Assembly (NCBI GenBank): GCA_039720395.1
Contig: CM077834.1
Coordinates: forward strand, 1,612,001-1,676,000
Direction of reading: 5' to 3'
From: Liquidambar formosana
Lineage: Eukaryota; Streptophyta; Magnoliopsida; Saxifragales; Altingiaceae
DNA length: 64,000 nucleotides
Part shown: positions 11,884-21,513 of the stretch, piece by piece
How positions within the stretch are numbered: position 1 is the stretch's first letter
Layout of the letters: each line of letters opens with the position of its first letter
The notes under the pieces: model-generated
Databases searched by the model: none
Told to the model about the DNA's origin: nothing
What the model saw: the letters and a program-made list of their open reading frames with translations, nothing else
Position numbers and translations under genes: made by a program

Positions 11884-12282
11884 ACTCGCCCGCGAGTTCG
11901 TTGTATGAACTTGAAGTCTTCCTTCCCAAACAAAAAGATACTTCGAGTACTTCAATTTCGTCAAGCTCTTCCCAAAATTATTCTTCATGAATGTTCCCAC
12001 TTGAAGACTCTTTTCTGCATACTTCAATTTATTAACAAGGTCAACCAAATTATGATTAAGAACAAAATTATACTCTTCGCTCCCAATAAAATCAATGTGT
12101 TGTACCCTGTTGCTCAATGAAAAATCAGTATCTGCATTCGAAAATTTAATAAGCTCATTAAATTTATCCAATAGCGGTTGTATAGGAATAACAACTTCTT
12201 GTAGCCCTGACTCTTCCACCACAATATGGTCAACCGCCTCCTTGATATTCGTCACAAATTCTCCTCCATCAACTAGAAACAC
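11884..12282 (-). pseudogene. Pol-region remnant between protease and 3' LTR
   Basis: A minus-strand frame continues from the end of the protease to the polypurine tract. Its tail reads NSRASSFQAGETD, a sequence typical of the extreme C-terminus of plant gypsy polyproteins, while its start resembles the linker ahead of reverse transcriptase. The catalytic core of pol is missing between these. The frame overlaps the end of the protease frame (12269-12282), which indicates a one-base shift. Confidence 0.6.
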
Positions 12283-12898
12283 TGACTTCCCCTTTGGGTT
12301 TCGGCTCTACTGCAGAGAATTCCTCTTTTATGGGCCCCAAAACGATCTTTTGTCCCCCTTTCATGAAAACATAGACATTATCGCGCCCCCTATATGTAGC
12401 ATCCACATCAAATTGCCATGGTCTACCCAAAACCATATGGCAGGCATCCATCTCGACGACATCACAGGAAACCTCGTCTACATAATGTTTTCCAATAGAA
12501 AAATTAAGGCGACAAATTTCAGTTACCTTTGCTTCTGCACCCTGTTGAATCCAGCCAATCTTATACGGTGATGGGTGTTTTTCAGCCTTCAGTCCCAGCT
12601 TTGTTACCATGGCCTTTAAAACAATGTTCGCACTACTGCCACTATCAATAATAACATCGCATACCTTTCTGTTTACAGTACACCTGGTTCGAAATATGTT
12701 ATGCCGCTGCGACTGTTCCTCCCGCTTTGGCGCTAGTAAAAGTCTTTGAACCACCAGAGAGCGTGAAAGTAACTTTCCATCATCGCCCCCTATAATGTCT
12801 TCTTCTTCATAGGTGTATGCTGCTTCATCATCTACCTCCTTTGTCTCCAGGTCTTCCCTATCCTCTGACGTGACTAGGTTAATGGTACCTTGTTTCGG
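12269..12898 (-). pseudogene. Retropepsin (aspartic protease) region of the retrotransposon
   Basis: The minus-strand frame contains VIIDSGSSANIV, the D-S-G active-site motif of a retropepsin, and later MVLGRPW, a usual second landmark of plant gypsy proteases. It follows the zinc knuckle in the same frame, separated by an in-frame TGA at 12899-12901. It stops at 12269-12271, where the next homologous part continues in another frame. It probably cannot make a functional polyprotein. Confidence 0.8.
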
Positions 12899-14020
12899 TC
12901 ACTGGTTGGAACGATGCCCTGGCTGTCCGCATCTATAGCACTTATCAGACCCTGGACGAGCATAAGGATTACGAGGTGCTACTTCAGGTGGAACAATGTT
13001 GGCTGGCTTTGTTGGACCTCCACTGCTACCTATCTCGTAAGTGGTGTTAGACAAAGGTGGCAGAGTTATTGGTGTTTTTCCTTTATTTATTGCAGTATGA
13101 TTAGAATTAAAGGAATTTCTTGCTTCAACCGCCGCCTTCGATATGTCCAATTGAGTTTCCGCCTTAAGAGCCAACGCAACGGCTTCGGTTATGGTGTAGA
13201 CTGTTTGCATCGCAACTCGATCTTGTATAGCCCAACGCAGCCCCCCAACAAATCTGGCAACTTGTTGCGCATCTGTTTCCAGCAGGTTATTACGCGACGA
13301 TAGCCTATGGAACTCCTCTAGGTACGCCTCAACTGTTCTACTTCCCTGCCTACAATCTTGATATTGTTGAAACAGAATCTGCTCATAATCTGGAGGCAAA
13401 TACCTAGATCGCAACAGTCGCCTCATCTTAGCCCATGTCCGAACCATCCCTTTTCCTTGTCGCATCCGCGTTGTTTGCAATTGCTCCCACCAAGCAGAAG
13501 CTCCCCCCAATAGTCTTTATGCAACTAATTTCACTTTTTTATCTTCAGGGATATCCATATAATCGAAAAACTTCTCGACTAATACCAACCAATCAAGAAA
13601 CCCCTCGATCTGAAGTTGACCATTAAAACTGGGCAGGTCCATCTTTATACGAAAGATCTGTCGATCCTGCTCCCCTTGATAACCCCTTCGATTATTCCGA
13701 AGTATGGCTTCAGCATCTTCCTCATCCTCACTCAGGTTATCCTCATAGGCTAGCTGCCTACGTGGAATCTCTGGATGGCATTCATGAAAAATTTCATCCC
13801 TCTCTCAGTAAGGTTGACGACCAGTAGGACCGTCGCTTCGCTGATTATTCCCTACCGTCAGCCTAGCAAGAGTCGCTTGAATCTCCCGCAATGCTTGTTG
13901 GGTCTCACGTTGCGCCTGCTGGGTCTCACGTTGGAAAATTCTGAATTCAGCTCCTGTAACTATATCTTCCTCATGGTCATCGCCGTCAAGGACTTCGCTT
14001 TCGTTTCGTGCATTCGCCAT
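12899..14020 (-). pseudogene. Disrupted gag of the LTR retrotransposon
   Basis: It begins MANARNESEVLDG at 14020 (minus). The capsid region includes the WWEQL and YLEEFHRLS motifs of the retrotransposon gag family. The CCHC zinc knuckle CYRCGQPGH is interrupted: its final cysteine codon is a TGA (12899-12901). Two other breaks are visible, a TGA with frame change at 13805-13807 and a TAA at 13517-13519. A coiled-coil-like stretch of repeated RETQQA units lies near the N-terminus. The fragment looks inactive; mobilisation would need proteins supplied by another element. Confidence 0.85.
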
Positions 14021-14038
14021 CTGAATAGGATTAAGCCT

Positions 14039-14050
14039 GCTCTGATACCA
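14039..14050 (-). other. Primer binding site, initiator tRNA-Met
   Basis: On the minus strand TGGTATCAGAGC starts two bases after the 5' LTR. This matches the 3' end of plant initiator tRNA-Met, the usual primer for this class. Confidence 0.9.
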
Positions 14051-14052
14051 AC

Positions 14053-14517
14053 TGACGTAGCGGAAGCTTATGAAGAAGTAGGACACCGCCTGCTTCTTGG
14101 AAAATCGTTCGAATCCACGAACAAAAGAGTAACACACTCGAATCCACGAGTAAAGAGAAATAAATCTCAGCAAAGAAATTCTTTATTAATCAAAACATTA
14201 CCTTACAATGAAAGAAAGTAGCCTTTATATAGGCTGCAAAATCTAATTTGACTAGAAATATAACTCAAAAGTCCTAAATTTAATAAATAACCTAATTCAA
14301 CTAGAACTATAAATCAAAAGTCCTAAACTTAATAAATAACCTAATTCAATTAGAACTATAAATTTAAGAAATAAATAACTAAAATAAGGAAAAATACTAA
14401 ATATTCCAAAAATAAAACTGCTCCCAACCATAGGTACAGTTTGCTTGACCATTGGTACGGTTATACGCAGAAAGCCTATTTTGGCTTCTGATTGGTCTTA
14501 AATTCTGTCCTACATCA
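14053..14517 (-). repeat. 5' LTR (465 bp)
   Basis: Same TG...CA ends as the partner LTR. It is 49 bp longer because the aaaagtcctaaa...actataaatc segment is tandemly duplicated (about 14269-14365). Confidence 0.93.
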
Positions 14518-14558
14518 GAAGTGGTCTCATTTTAGTTTGTTAGAGAAGAAACAAGTTA

Positions 14559-14871
14559 GAGCTTGTTTGGATGTCCCATGAAAATTTAATGGTTCTATTA
14601 GTTTTCTCATAGCAATTGAAGTTACAAATCCGTAAAGTTACCCATGCATATATCGTCTGAAATGGGGCCATTTATAGAAGAAGGGGCTCTCTCCACAAAT
14701 GATGGTGTTTTAGGATTTTTTATTTAAATTTCGCGATGTCAAATTTTCATTATCATTCATGACAGTAGTTGCCATTTCCTGTAATTGCCCCACTCATGAA
14801 GTTGTGATGATGAATTTGTGTACAAAAAGCAACGAGGGAATTCAATTTTTAAAGGACACCCAAATGGTCTG
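14559..14871. mobile_element. Tourist/PIF-Harbinger-type MITE
   Basis: Ends are gagcttgtttggatgtcc and ggacacccaaatggtctg, flanked by TTA (14556-14558 and 14872-14874). A 3-bp TWA duplication and such termini fit the PIF/Harbinger group. It is 313 bp, non-coding, and inserted in the left half of the large element. Confidence 0.75.
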
Positions 14872-15077
14872 TTAATTAATGAAAACGAAAATTCATATCT
14901 ATATATCTGATAGTGCATCAACTCTATCAACTAGTGATGGTCTTTAAGATTTTTCTTCCTTATATCATTTAATGAACAAATTCTATGGTTTTGATTTTTT
15001 GGGGGAATTAATTTTCTTTTCCTTTTAATTTTTTTTTTCCATTCAGGGTTGATGAACAATCCATATGGACCTGTAAA

Positions 15078-16615
15078 TTGTTGCTATCGAGGATTGATTG
15101 TCAAAGCATGGAACGAAGCGAAAAGAATGATTTTTGTCCCAATTATTTTTATTTGATGCATTTTGGTTTAATATGTACACTGAATATGGATGTAAACTTA
15201 ATTAATTAATTTTTTTGGTTATTTTTAGTGGGGACTAATTGTTGGTAGATGATTTTTGTTACAATGGATTTTTTATTGGTTTAATGGAATGATATATAGG
15301 ATATGTTGTTTTTATTTGTGATTGTATTGTTTAATGTTATATAGGCTTAATAAGTCGATAACTTGGGATGTCCTAATTATGGGTTATGTTGGATTTTACA
15401 AAAATTTTGGTGCCTTAATATATTGTTAGCTACTAAATGAAGTTAGTAGTTTGATTTTGTATAGATTTAATAAGTCGATAAGTTGGAATGTCCTAATTGT
15501 AGGTAGGGTTAAGCTAGATTTTTTTTTTTTTTTTAGATTAACAGTTTATATTCGGGTTTGGCCATTAGAAATTTATGAATAAAAAATCTTCATTTTTCCA
15601 AAAAATTTTCATTCGGGTCTGGCCATTTTAATTTGATCTTATTTGGTGTTGGCGTAGTTTCATTTTTATTGAATGTACATAATTGGACAAAGGCTTGAAC
15701 AAAAAAAGAAGAAAAAAAGAGGGGGTAATGGACATGGATGAAAATGGAGTATATTTTGATAACGTTTTAGAGCTTTTTTTGGCATCCTGTTGTGTTTGGT
15801 ACGATGCTCTTGTTTTAGAGGCTTTATTATAGCTTTCCTAGCCTTGTGCGCAATCTTATGCGTGCATCAAAATAGAAAATGTTTTCGTAGGGCCACTCTT
15901 TCAACGCATAAGCAAGATTATGATTTCAGCATCTTCTAATTGATTGAAATCCTAAATGAATTGACCATTAAGGAACCAAATTTTTGTAATTTGAAAGCCT
16001 AATGAAAAAGGGGAATTCACCCAAGGAACCAATTTTTTTTAGAAAATTGGGCATTATCTTGACTATAACAAGGAAATCCCAAGTTATTGACTTATCAAAC
16101 CTGTGCAAAATCAAACTACTCACTATCCTTGCTAAACCTGTACAAAATCAAACTACTCACTATTCGTTCCGCAATCAACAAGATATCAAGGTACAATTTT
16201 TTTTTAAAGAAATTCAAGCCTAACATGTCTATAACAAAGACCATCCCAAGTTATCGATTTATCAAACTTGTGCAAAATCATACTTACTATTCGTTCAGTG
16301 ACCAAAAATATATCAAGATACAATTTTTTTTTTTTTTATAGAAAAAAAGTCATGACCATATTTATAACTAGAATCATCCAAAGTTATCAACTTATCGAAC
16401 CTGTACAAAATCATATTACACACTATTTGTTCAGTAGTCAACAATATATCAATGCAGACAAGTTACAAAAATGATTTTTGTAAGGTTTATATCAATATTT
16501 AGTGCACACATTAAATCAAAATGCATCAAATAAAAATCAAATTAACACAAAAATCATTCTTTTGGATTCGTTCTCTGCTTTGGCAATCAATCCTTAATAG
16601 CAGAAAGGTTATTTG
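15078..16615. repeat. Inner inverted repeat pair at the centre of the large element
   Basis: Bases about 15078-15510 are complementary to about 16080-16615. Shared text, read along the left arm, includes ggattgattg, aaagaatgatttttgt, atttgatgcatttt and ataagtcgataa. Each arm carries a degenerate subrepeat with core ggtttgataagtcgataacttgggatg (left near 15340 and 15462; right near 16065, 16235 and 16360, inverted). Identity is about 75-80% by eye. The spacer between arms (15510-16080) is AT-rich with no gene. Confidence 0.75.
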
Positions 16616-17495
16616 AGCTTTGACCAAGTTGAATCATCAATACTTGCTTTTGTTGCAGTGATAGTAACCTCGTTTATCCACTACAAGAACTGAGTCATTC
16701 TAGTACTCGAAAGCTGTATAATGAAGTAAGAAAAAAACAAAAACAAAATTGTTACGACGTAAAACAACAACAAAAACTGAAATAAAAAAAATAGAATATA
16801 TATAAAGTTCATGTAATTAGTTAGAATCATTTAGATGTCCTGTAAAATTAAACTACACTCCATTGTAGGGAGATGCCATTACTAAAAAAAATGACATCAA
16901 AATCATGACCACTCAAGGGTGAAGCTACACAAGGGTGAGGTGGGGCAATTTCCACACCTGAAATTATTTTTTTCAATCTCAAAGTTTTTTGAAGTACTAT
17001 ATTTGTTACTCATAATTTTTTATGCCTTTTATTATTTTTTCTCAATCCAAGTAGCAAGGAGACTCTCCTAAGTGATGAATTTGCAAGAGAAAATAGAACT
17101 AAGTAATTTATTATGCTATCGTTGTTTGCATGAAGATAGGTTTATTATGGAGTATCTCACATGGATCATTAGAGAATTAATCTGAGTTCAAACTTCAACA
17201 GGAGTAAAGCTTAAAACAACCCTAATTATTAATATAAAAAATAATAATAAAATGAGCAATGCTATCCTCATTAGTATCCTTTAAAAACTTACTTGCTTTT
17301 CTGATATAGCTATAGGGTTTGGTGTATAACCTTGGAATACAATTTGGTTGCGGTGATACCAAATCCACCAACATATTATTGAATTTTTTTTTCCAAAAAT
17401 TGAGGATATTTCCTTTTATATTGACGATAATTATTATGCAATAATTCTAACCAATCAGCAAAATTCTCATGAAAATTGTTAAGAATAGGGTAATG
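16616..17495. other. Interior of the large element, right side
   Basis: No gene is seen. The sequence is AT-rich with A-runs and does not visibly mirror the left interior. Confidence 0.3.
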
Positions 17496-17819
17496 TTAAG
17501 AAACGTAATTCCATATGCTACCAGTAGAAGGACACTTAAGAAACAAATGCTTAACATCCTTCTCATTGTTTGCACAAAATGGGCAAAACATAGTAACCTT
17601 AATCCCATGCTTGGTGAATAAACTCTTAATTTGTAACCACATGCAAATCTGCATTCTATATAGGCAGGGTATTAAGGTGCCATATTCTATTAAGAAATCT
17701 AGCCATAGAATGATCCGTAATTCACTGGAACGCCCCAACAAAAAGTCATTTGTTGTATCTGTAATGAGAATAGGAATGCTGATATGAGAAAGAAAAAAAA
17801 ATTTTGTTTTCTCTTGCAA
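17496..17819 (-). pseudogene. LINE retrotransposon fragment (zf-RVT C-terminal region)
   Basis: A minus-strand frame of 107 codons contains FCPFCANNEKDVKHLFLKC followed by WNYV, the C-x2-C-x7-8-H-x4-C zinc-binding signature found after reverse transcriptase in plant LINE ORF2. The reverse transcriptase itself is absent, and beyond the stop the similarity seems to continue briefly toward 17370. It is a decayed fragment captured inside, or inserted into, the large element. Confidence 0.7.
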
Positions 17820-18014
17820 ATTCTCATTCTCTCTTTTTTCCCCCCCTTTTTTTTCCCTTTTTTATCACTGGAAAATGAATATTTGTAATTTTTTTATCCA
17901 AAATAACAAGACAAGATCACAAGAGAAATTTTTTGTATTAAAGCTTCTTCCATTTTTTAAATTAGGATAGAGTACTAACAATCAACTAAACTTTGCCCCA
18001 TCTGAACGAAATTC

Positions 18015-19039
18015 TTATAAGCCCAAGTTACAAGTTCCCCTGCACAAATTCAAAACCCCAACTAGCAGTAGCAAAATATATATATATATATATAAATCAC
18101 AACTATACAAGTTCCCCTGTTTCTTTGCAAGATAACATACATGTTATGATGAGATCCTCTAAGTTAAAAGTGAACAAATTGAAGATAAGAATAAAAAAAT
18201 ATTTTCCATGAGATCACATAAAGATGGAATGAAGACTTGCAAACAATGGTTCCCTGAATGAAAAATAAAAAAAGGCCGAAGGCCATGTACATGGGATGAA
18301 ATTGAGTATCCACCACAAGTTTAGAGCAAAAAAAATGCAAATCCCCAATTGGCAGCAAAAATAAAAAATAAAAATCACCACTAGGACGGCTGCCGTCGGT
18401 GGGAAAGCTTAGATAAGAGACTAGTTGCTCACCACTGCCATAGGTCGAGAGGAAGGAGGTTGCACAAATTCAAAACCCCAACTGGAAAAAAAATAAAATT
18501 AACTCACCAATGGGATGCGTCCATTTGGGCTTCAAAATCCTAACTGGCAGCAAAAAAATAAAAATAAAAATTGAAAACCCTTACTCACCATCGGGGGCTT
18601 CGAGGGACTGATTGCCGACGATTGTTGGAGAGGAGGAGGAGGTTGCCGGTGGGGGAAGCTTCACCACAACCGTCGGGATGGGGGGGCATTCCACTATTTT
18701 CGTCGGAGAGAATTGAAGGAGCTCTTCACCACAGTCGTTGGGATGGAAGGGCATTCCACTATTTTCGTTGGAGAGGAGGAGCGGGAGGAGAGAGAGGGAG
18801 AGGAGCCAAAAATCAAAAAACCAGATCTGAAAAAGCCCTCCCCTCTTTTTCGTTTTGGCTGTGTTTTTGCAAGTGAAAAACGGTGCCGTTTTCTGGAACC
18901 CAGCTAACGGCGTTAGCCAAACGGCCTAAACCCAAGCATTTCCATCCCAGCCATTAGATGTGTGTCTTGTCCACGTGGAGCAATCTGAGCGGCTACTGGA
19001 GTGTCCAGTAAAAAGCCCTTACTGGAGCAAATCCGAATC
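18015..19039 (-). repeat. Right terminal inverted repeat of the large element
   Basis: Inverted counterpart of 9301-10050. It is longer partly because a ~65-bp module (cattccactattttcgt, 18686-18770) is duplicated and because a TA microsatellite (18068-18094) has expanded. It ends gagcaaatccgaatc, followed by the target duplication. Confidence 0.8.
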
Positions 19040-19101
19040 AAGTAAATTGATTGTGGAAACAATCACAATGACAACATTTTCGAATGTTTCCGAGATTCTT
19101 A

Positions 19102-19778
19102 TAGGGGTGCAACTTGGTTCGGGAAATTTCGAGGACCAGACCGTTCCGAGCAATTCGGTCCGGGACGGGATGGGACAAACAGTGTTCGGTCCGGGACTCG
19201 GGACCATTTTTAAAAATCGAATTTTTTCGGGACGGGACTTGGTTTAGAAGTGTTCAAAACCGTCTCGTACCAAATTCCCGAACCCAGTACCGATGATATA
19301 TAATATTATATGTATATTTTTATATGTATAATATATATTATTTCAATATTTTAGGGTGTTTGCCCACTGTTTGGTTTTGAATTCTGGATATAATTATGTT
19401 TGGTTGTAAAATAATGCTATGGACAAGTGGATTTATTAGTTTATTGTGCTATCACTACTATTAGTACAATGAATGAATCAATGAATGAATGAATTATAAT
19501 TAATGCTTATGTATTTATGATTTTATGATTTTATGTAACCCATTTTTGTGGCTAATCAAGTTGACAATATTTGATTGGAAGTAGTTATTTTTTAATTTTT
19601 TACTCAGGGAAAACAAACTAATAAATACTGAGAACTGGACCGTTTCGGACCGGTATTTTTTGGGACGGGACAATATGCAATTCGGCTTGATTCCGGTACT
19701 AATTTCAATTCCCAAATTACTTCAGAACGGAACAAAAATATCCTGTCTCGGATCGTCCCGTACCGAGTTGCACCCCTA
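19102..19778. mobile_element. hAT-type MITE
   Basis: Termini are taggggtgcaacttggttcg and cgtaccgagttgcacccctа-type inverted ends (19102 and 19778). Both subterminal regions are rich in gggacggga/tcccgtc motifs in opposite orientation. The 7-bp word attctta occurs at 19095-19101 and 19782-19788, but three bases separate the right copy from the TIR. The TAGGGGTG terminus is typical of plant hAT elements. The element ends 216 bp before the EMC8 start codon, so part of that promoter may be transposon-derived. Confidence 0.75.
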
Positions 19779-19994
19779 GTTATTCTTAGAAAGATGCTTT
19801 TCCTAAAACATCGGACTCGTACATAAAATCTCGAACAAAACAAACACACACTACCCACCAAGGCCTACCTCCCTCACTTCACCCTCTAACCGTGTCCCTG
19901 CGTTCCCGTGTCGTATCTCCCACCGGGCGGAGCACATATATCCCACAACAAACCGTGTCAAGCTCAACACACACGCTCTCTCACTCGCTGAGTC

Positions 19995-21459
19995 ATGGGC
20001 GCCGAGTTGCGATACGAGATTTCTCAGAACGCCTACGTCAAACTCGTCCTCCACGCCCTCAAGCACAAGACCTCCGCCGTCAACGCCGTCCTCCTCGGCG
20101 GCCTCTCCTCCTCCGACGCCGATGTCGTCGAGATCTCCGATGCCGTCCCTCTCTTCCACTCCGGCATCGGCCTCCTCCCCTCCCTTGAGATCGCCCTTCT
20201 CCAGGTCCGTCAATTCTTTCATCTAGGGTTTCCACACACACCCACACGCACATATGTATGAGTTGTGGTAATTTGGAATGGTTGAATTTGGATCAGATAG
20301 AGGAGTATTATGGTGCGAAAGGGATGAGTGTGGTGGGATACTTCCACGCGAACGAGAGGTTCGATGATGGTGAGCTTAGTAACGTCGCCAAGAATATTGG
20401 GGATCACATTTATCGATACTTTCCTCAAGCTGCAGTGCTTTTGGTAAGTGTTTTGTTTTTCCTGTTTTGTAGATCCCAATTCTGTTTCCTGTATAATCTG
20501 TTTTTGTTTTATTTGTTTCTGTTTTAATTTTGCAGTTGGACAGCAAAAAGCTTGACGCTTTACCCAAGGGGAAGGATCGGAGTCCTGTGGTGCAGGTTAG
20601 TCTTGTTGTTCTTGGCATGGCTAGTAACATTGAATTGCTGAATTTATGTCCCTCTTTCTATGGCTCAAAATATTTATTTATTTATTTATTTTTTCTGGCT
20701 AAAATTTCACCTTGTTTTCAATGGGGTAGCTGGTCAGATCTTAATACGGATTACTAGTCTTGACAATCTGTTGAATCTAAACCATGGTGAGAAAATGGTG
20801 TATGAAGTAAGTAGTGGGGTTCTGTTAGGTTTTGACTTTTGAGTGTTCCTTATTAGAATTTTGCCACTGCTTTTGCTGCTCATTGGGAAACTTGTATTTG
20901 ATATGTAAGACAATGAAAAGTACCATGGAAACATATGGAAAAAGGCAATGTGCAGTGATTTTTAATGTTGATTTAGCATTGTTTCCTATTCTTTTTCAGA
21001 CATGCTTTTGACACAGGTATTTCTAGATTTCTGTCCCAAATGATTCCTCGTATTTAGAAAACCAAACTTTTTGGTGAATGGGAATCAGATTCTAGAAGTT
21101 TTCATGCTGAGGGGCAGCAAGTTTTATAGTGACTTGATATCATGGGTAGTAGTATATCATGAGGTATTCCACGGCGTTTATTGCAAGTAATTGGAAATGA
21201 GCTTTTGAATTGGTTTTTTTCCAGGCTTTGGTTGACTGGTTAGAATAATTTTGGCACTTTTATGTGCTTTTATCTTGTCTTTTCCTCATTATTGAATGTT
21301 TAATTGTGCTTTGTCCATATTTAGAGTACAAAATTGCTGGATTCTTTGGATTTTTTTTTTCGTGGTTGATGCAGAATGGTTTAAGAAAGCCATGCTAGAT
21401 CTGAATGAGTTATGAGAAAGAGTTATATAAAATAATAGAGCAAGAACAAGTAAAATTAG

Positions 21460-21513
<54 letters not shown>

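Larger units (their letters stand above)
11448..14517 (-). mobile_element. Non-autonomous Ty3/gypsy-type LTR retrotransposon (gag-protease remnant, no pol)
   Basis: Two direct LTRs (TG...CA ends) enclose a 2.19-kb interior and are flanked by a perfect 5-bp target duplication GAAGT (11443-11447 and 14518-14522). Read on the minus strand it has, in order, 5' LTR, a primer site matching initiator tRNA-Met, gag, zinc knuckle, retropepsin, a short remnant, a polypurine tract and the 3' LTR. Reverse transcriptase, RNase H and integrase are absent, and the remnant suggests one internal deletion. The coding part is broken by several stops and frame changes. It inserted into the left half of the large inverted-repeat element and is therefore younger than it. 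Confidence 0.95.
9301..19039. mobile_element. Large non-autonomous Mutator-like (MULE or foldback) element with long terminal inverted repeats
   Basis: The left end gattcggatttgctc (9301) is matched by gagcaaatccgaatc at the right end (to 19039). The two arms agree at about 90% by eye for several hundred bases. Flanking sequences are agtaaaattg (9291-9300) and agtaaattg (19041-19049), a near-perfect 9-10 bp duplication as expected for Mutator-type insertion. No transposase is recognisable. Of the 9.74 kb, about 3.1 kb is a later LTR retrotransposon and 0.3 kb a MITE. A second pair of inverted arms near the middle has almost the same centre once these insertions are subtracted. The interior also holds a LINE relic and a CT/TTC-rich block (10440-10800). 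Superfamily assignment rests on duplication length and TIR length only. Confidence 0.7.
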
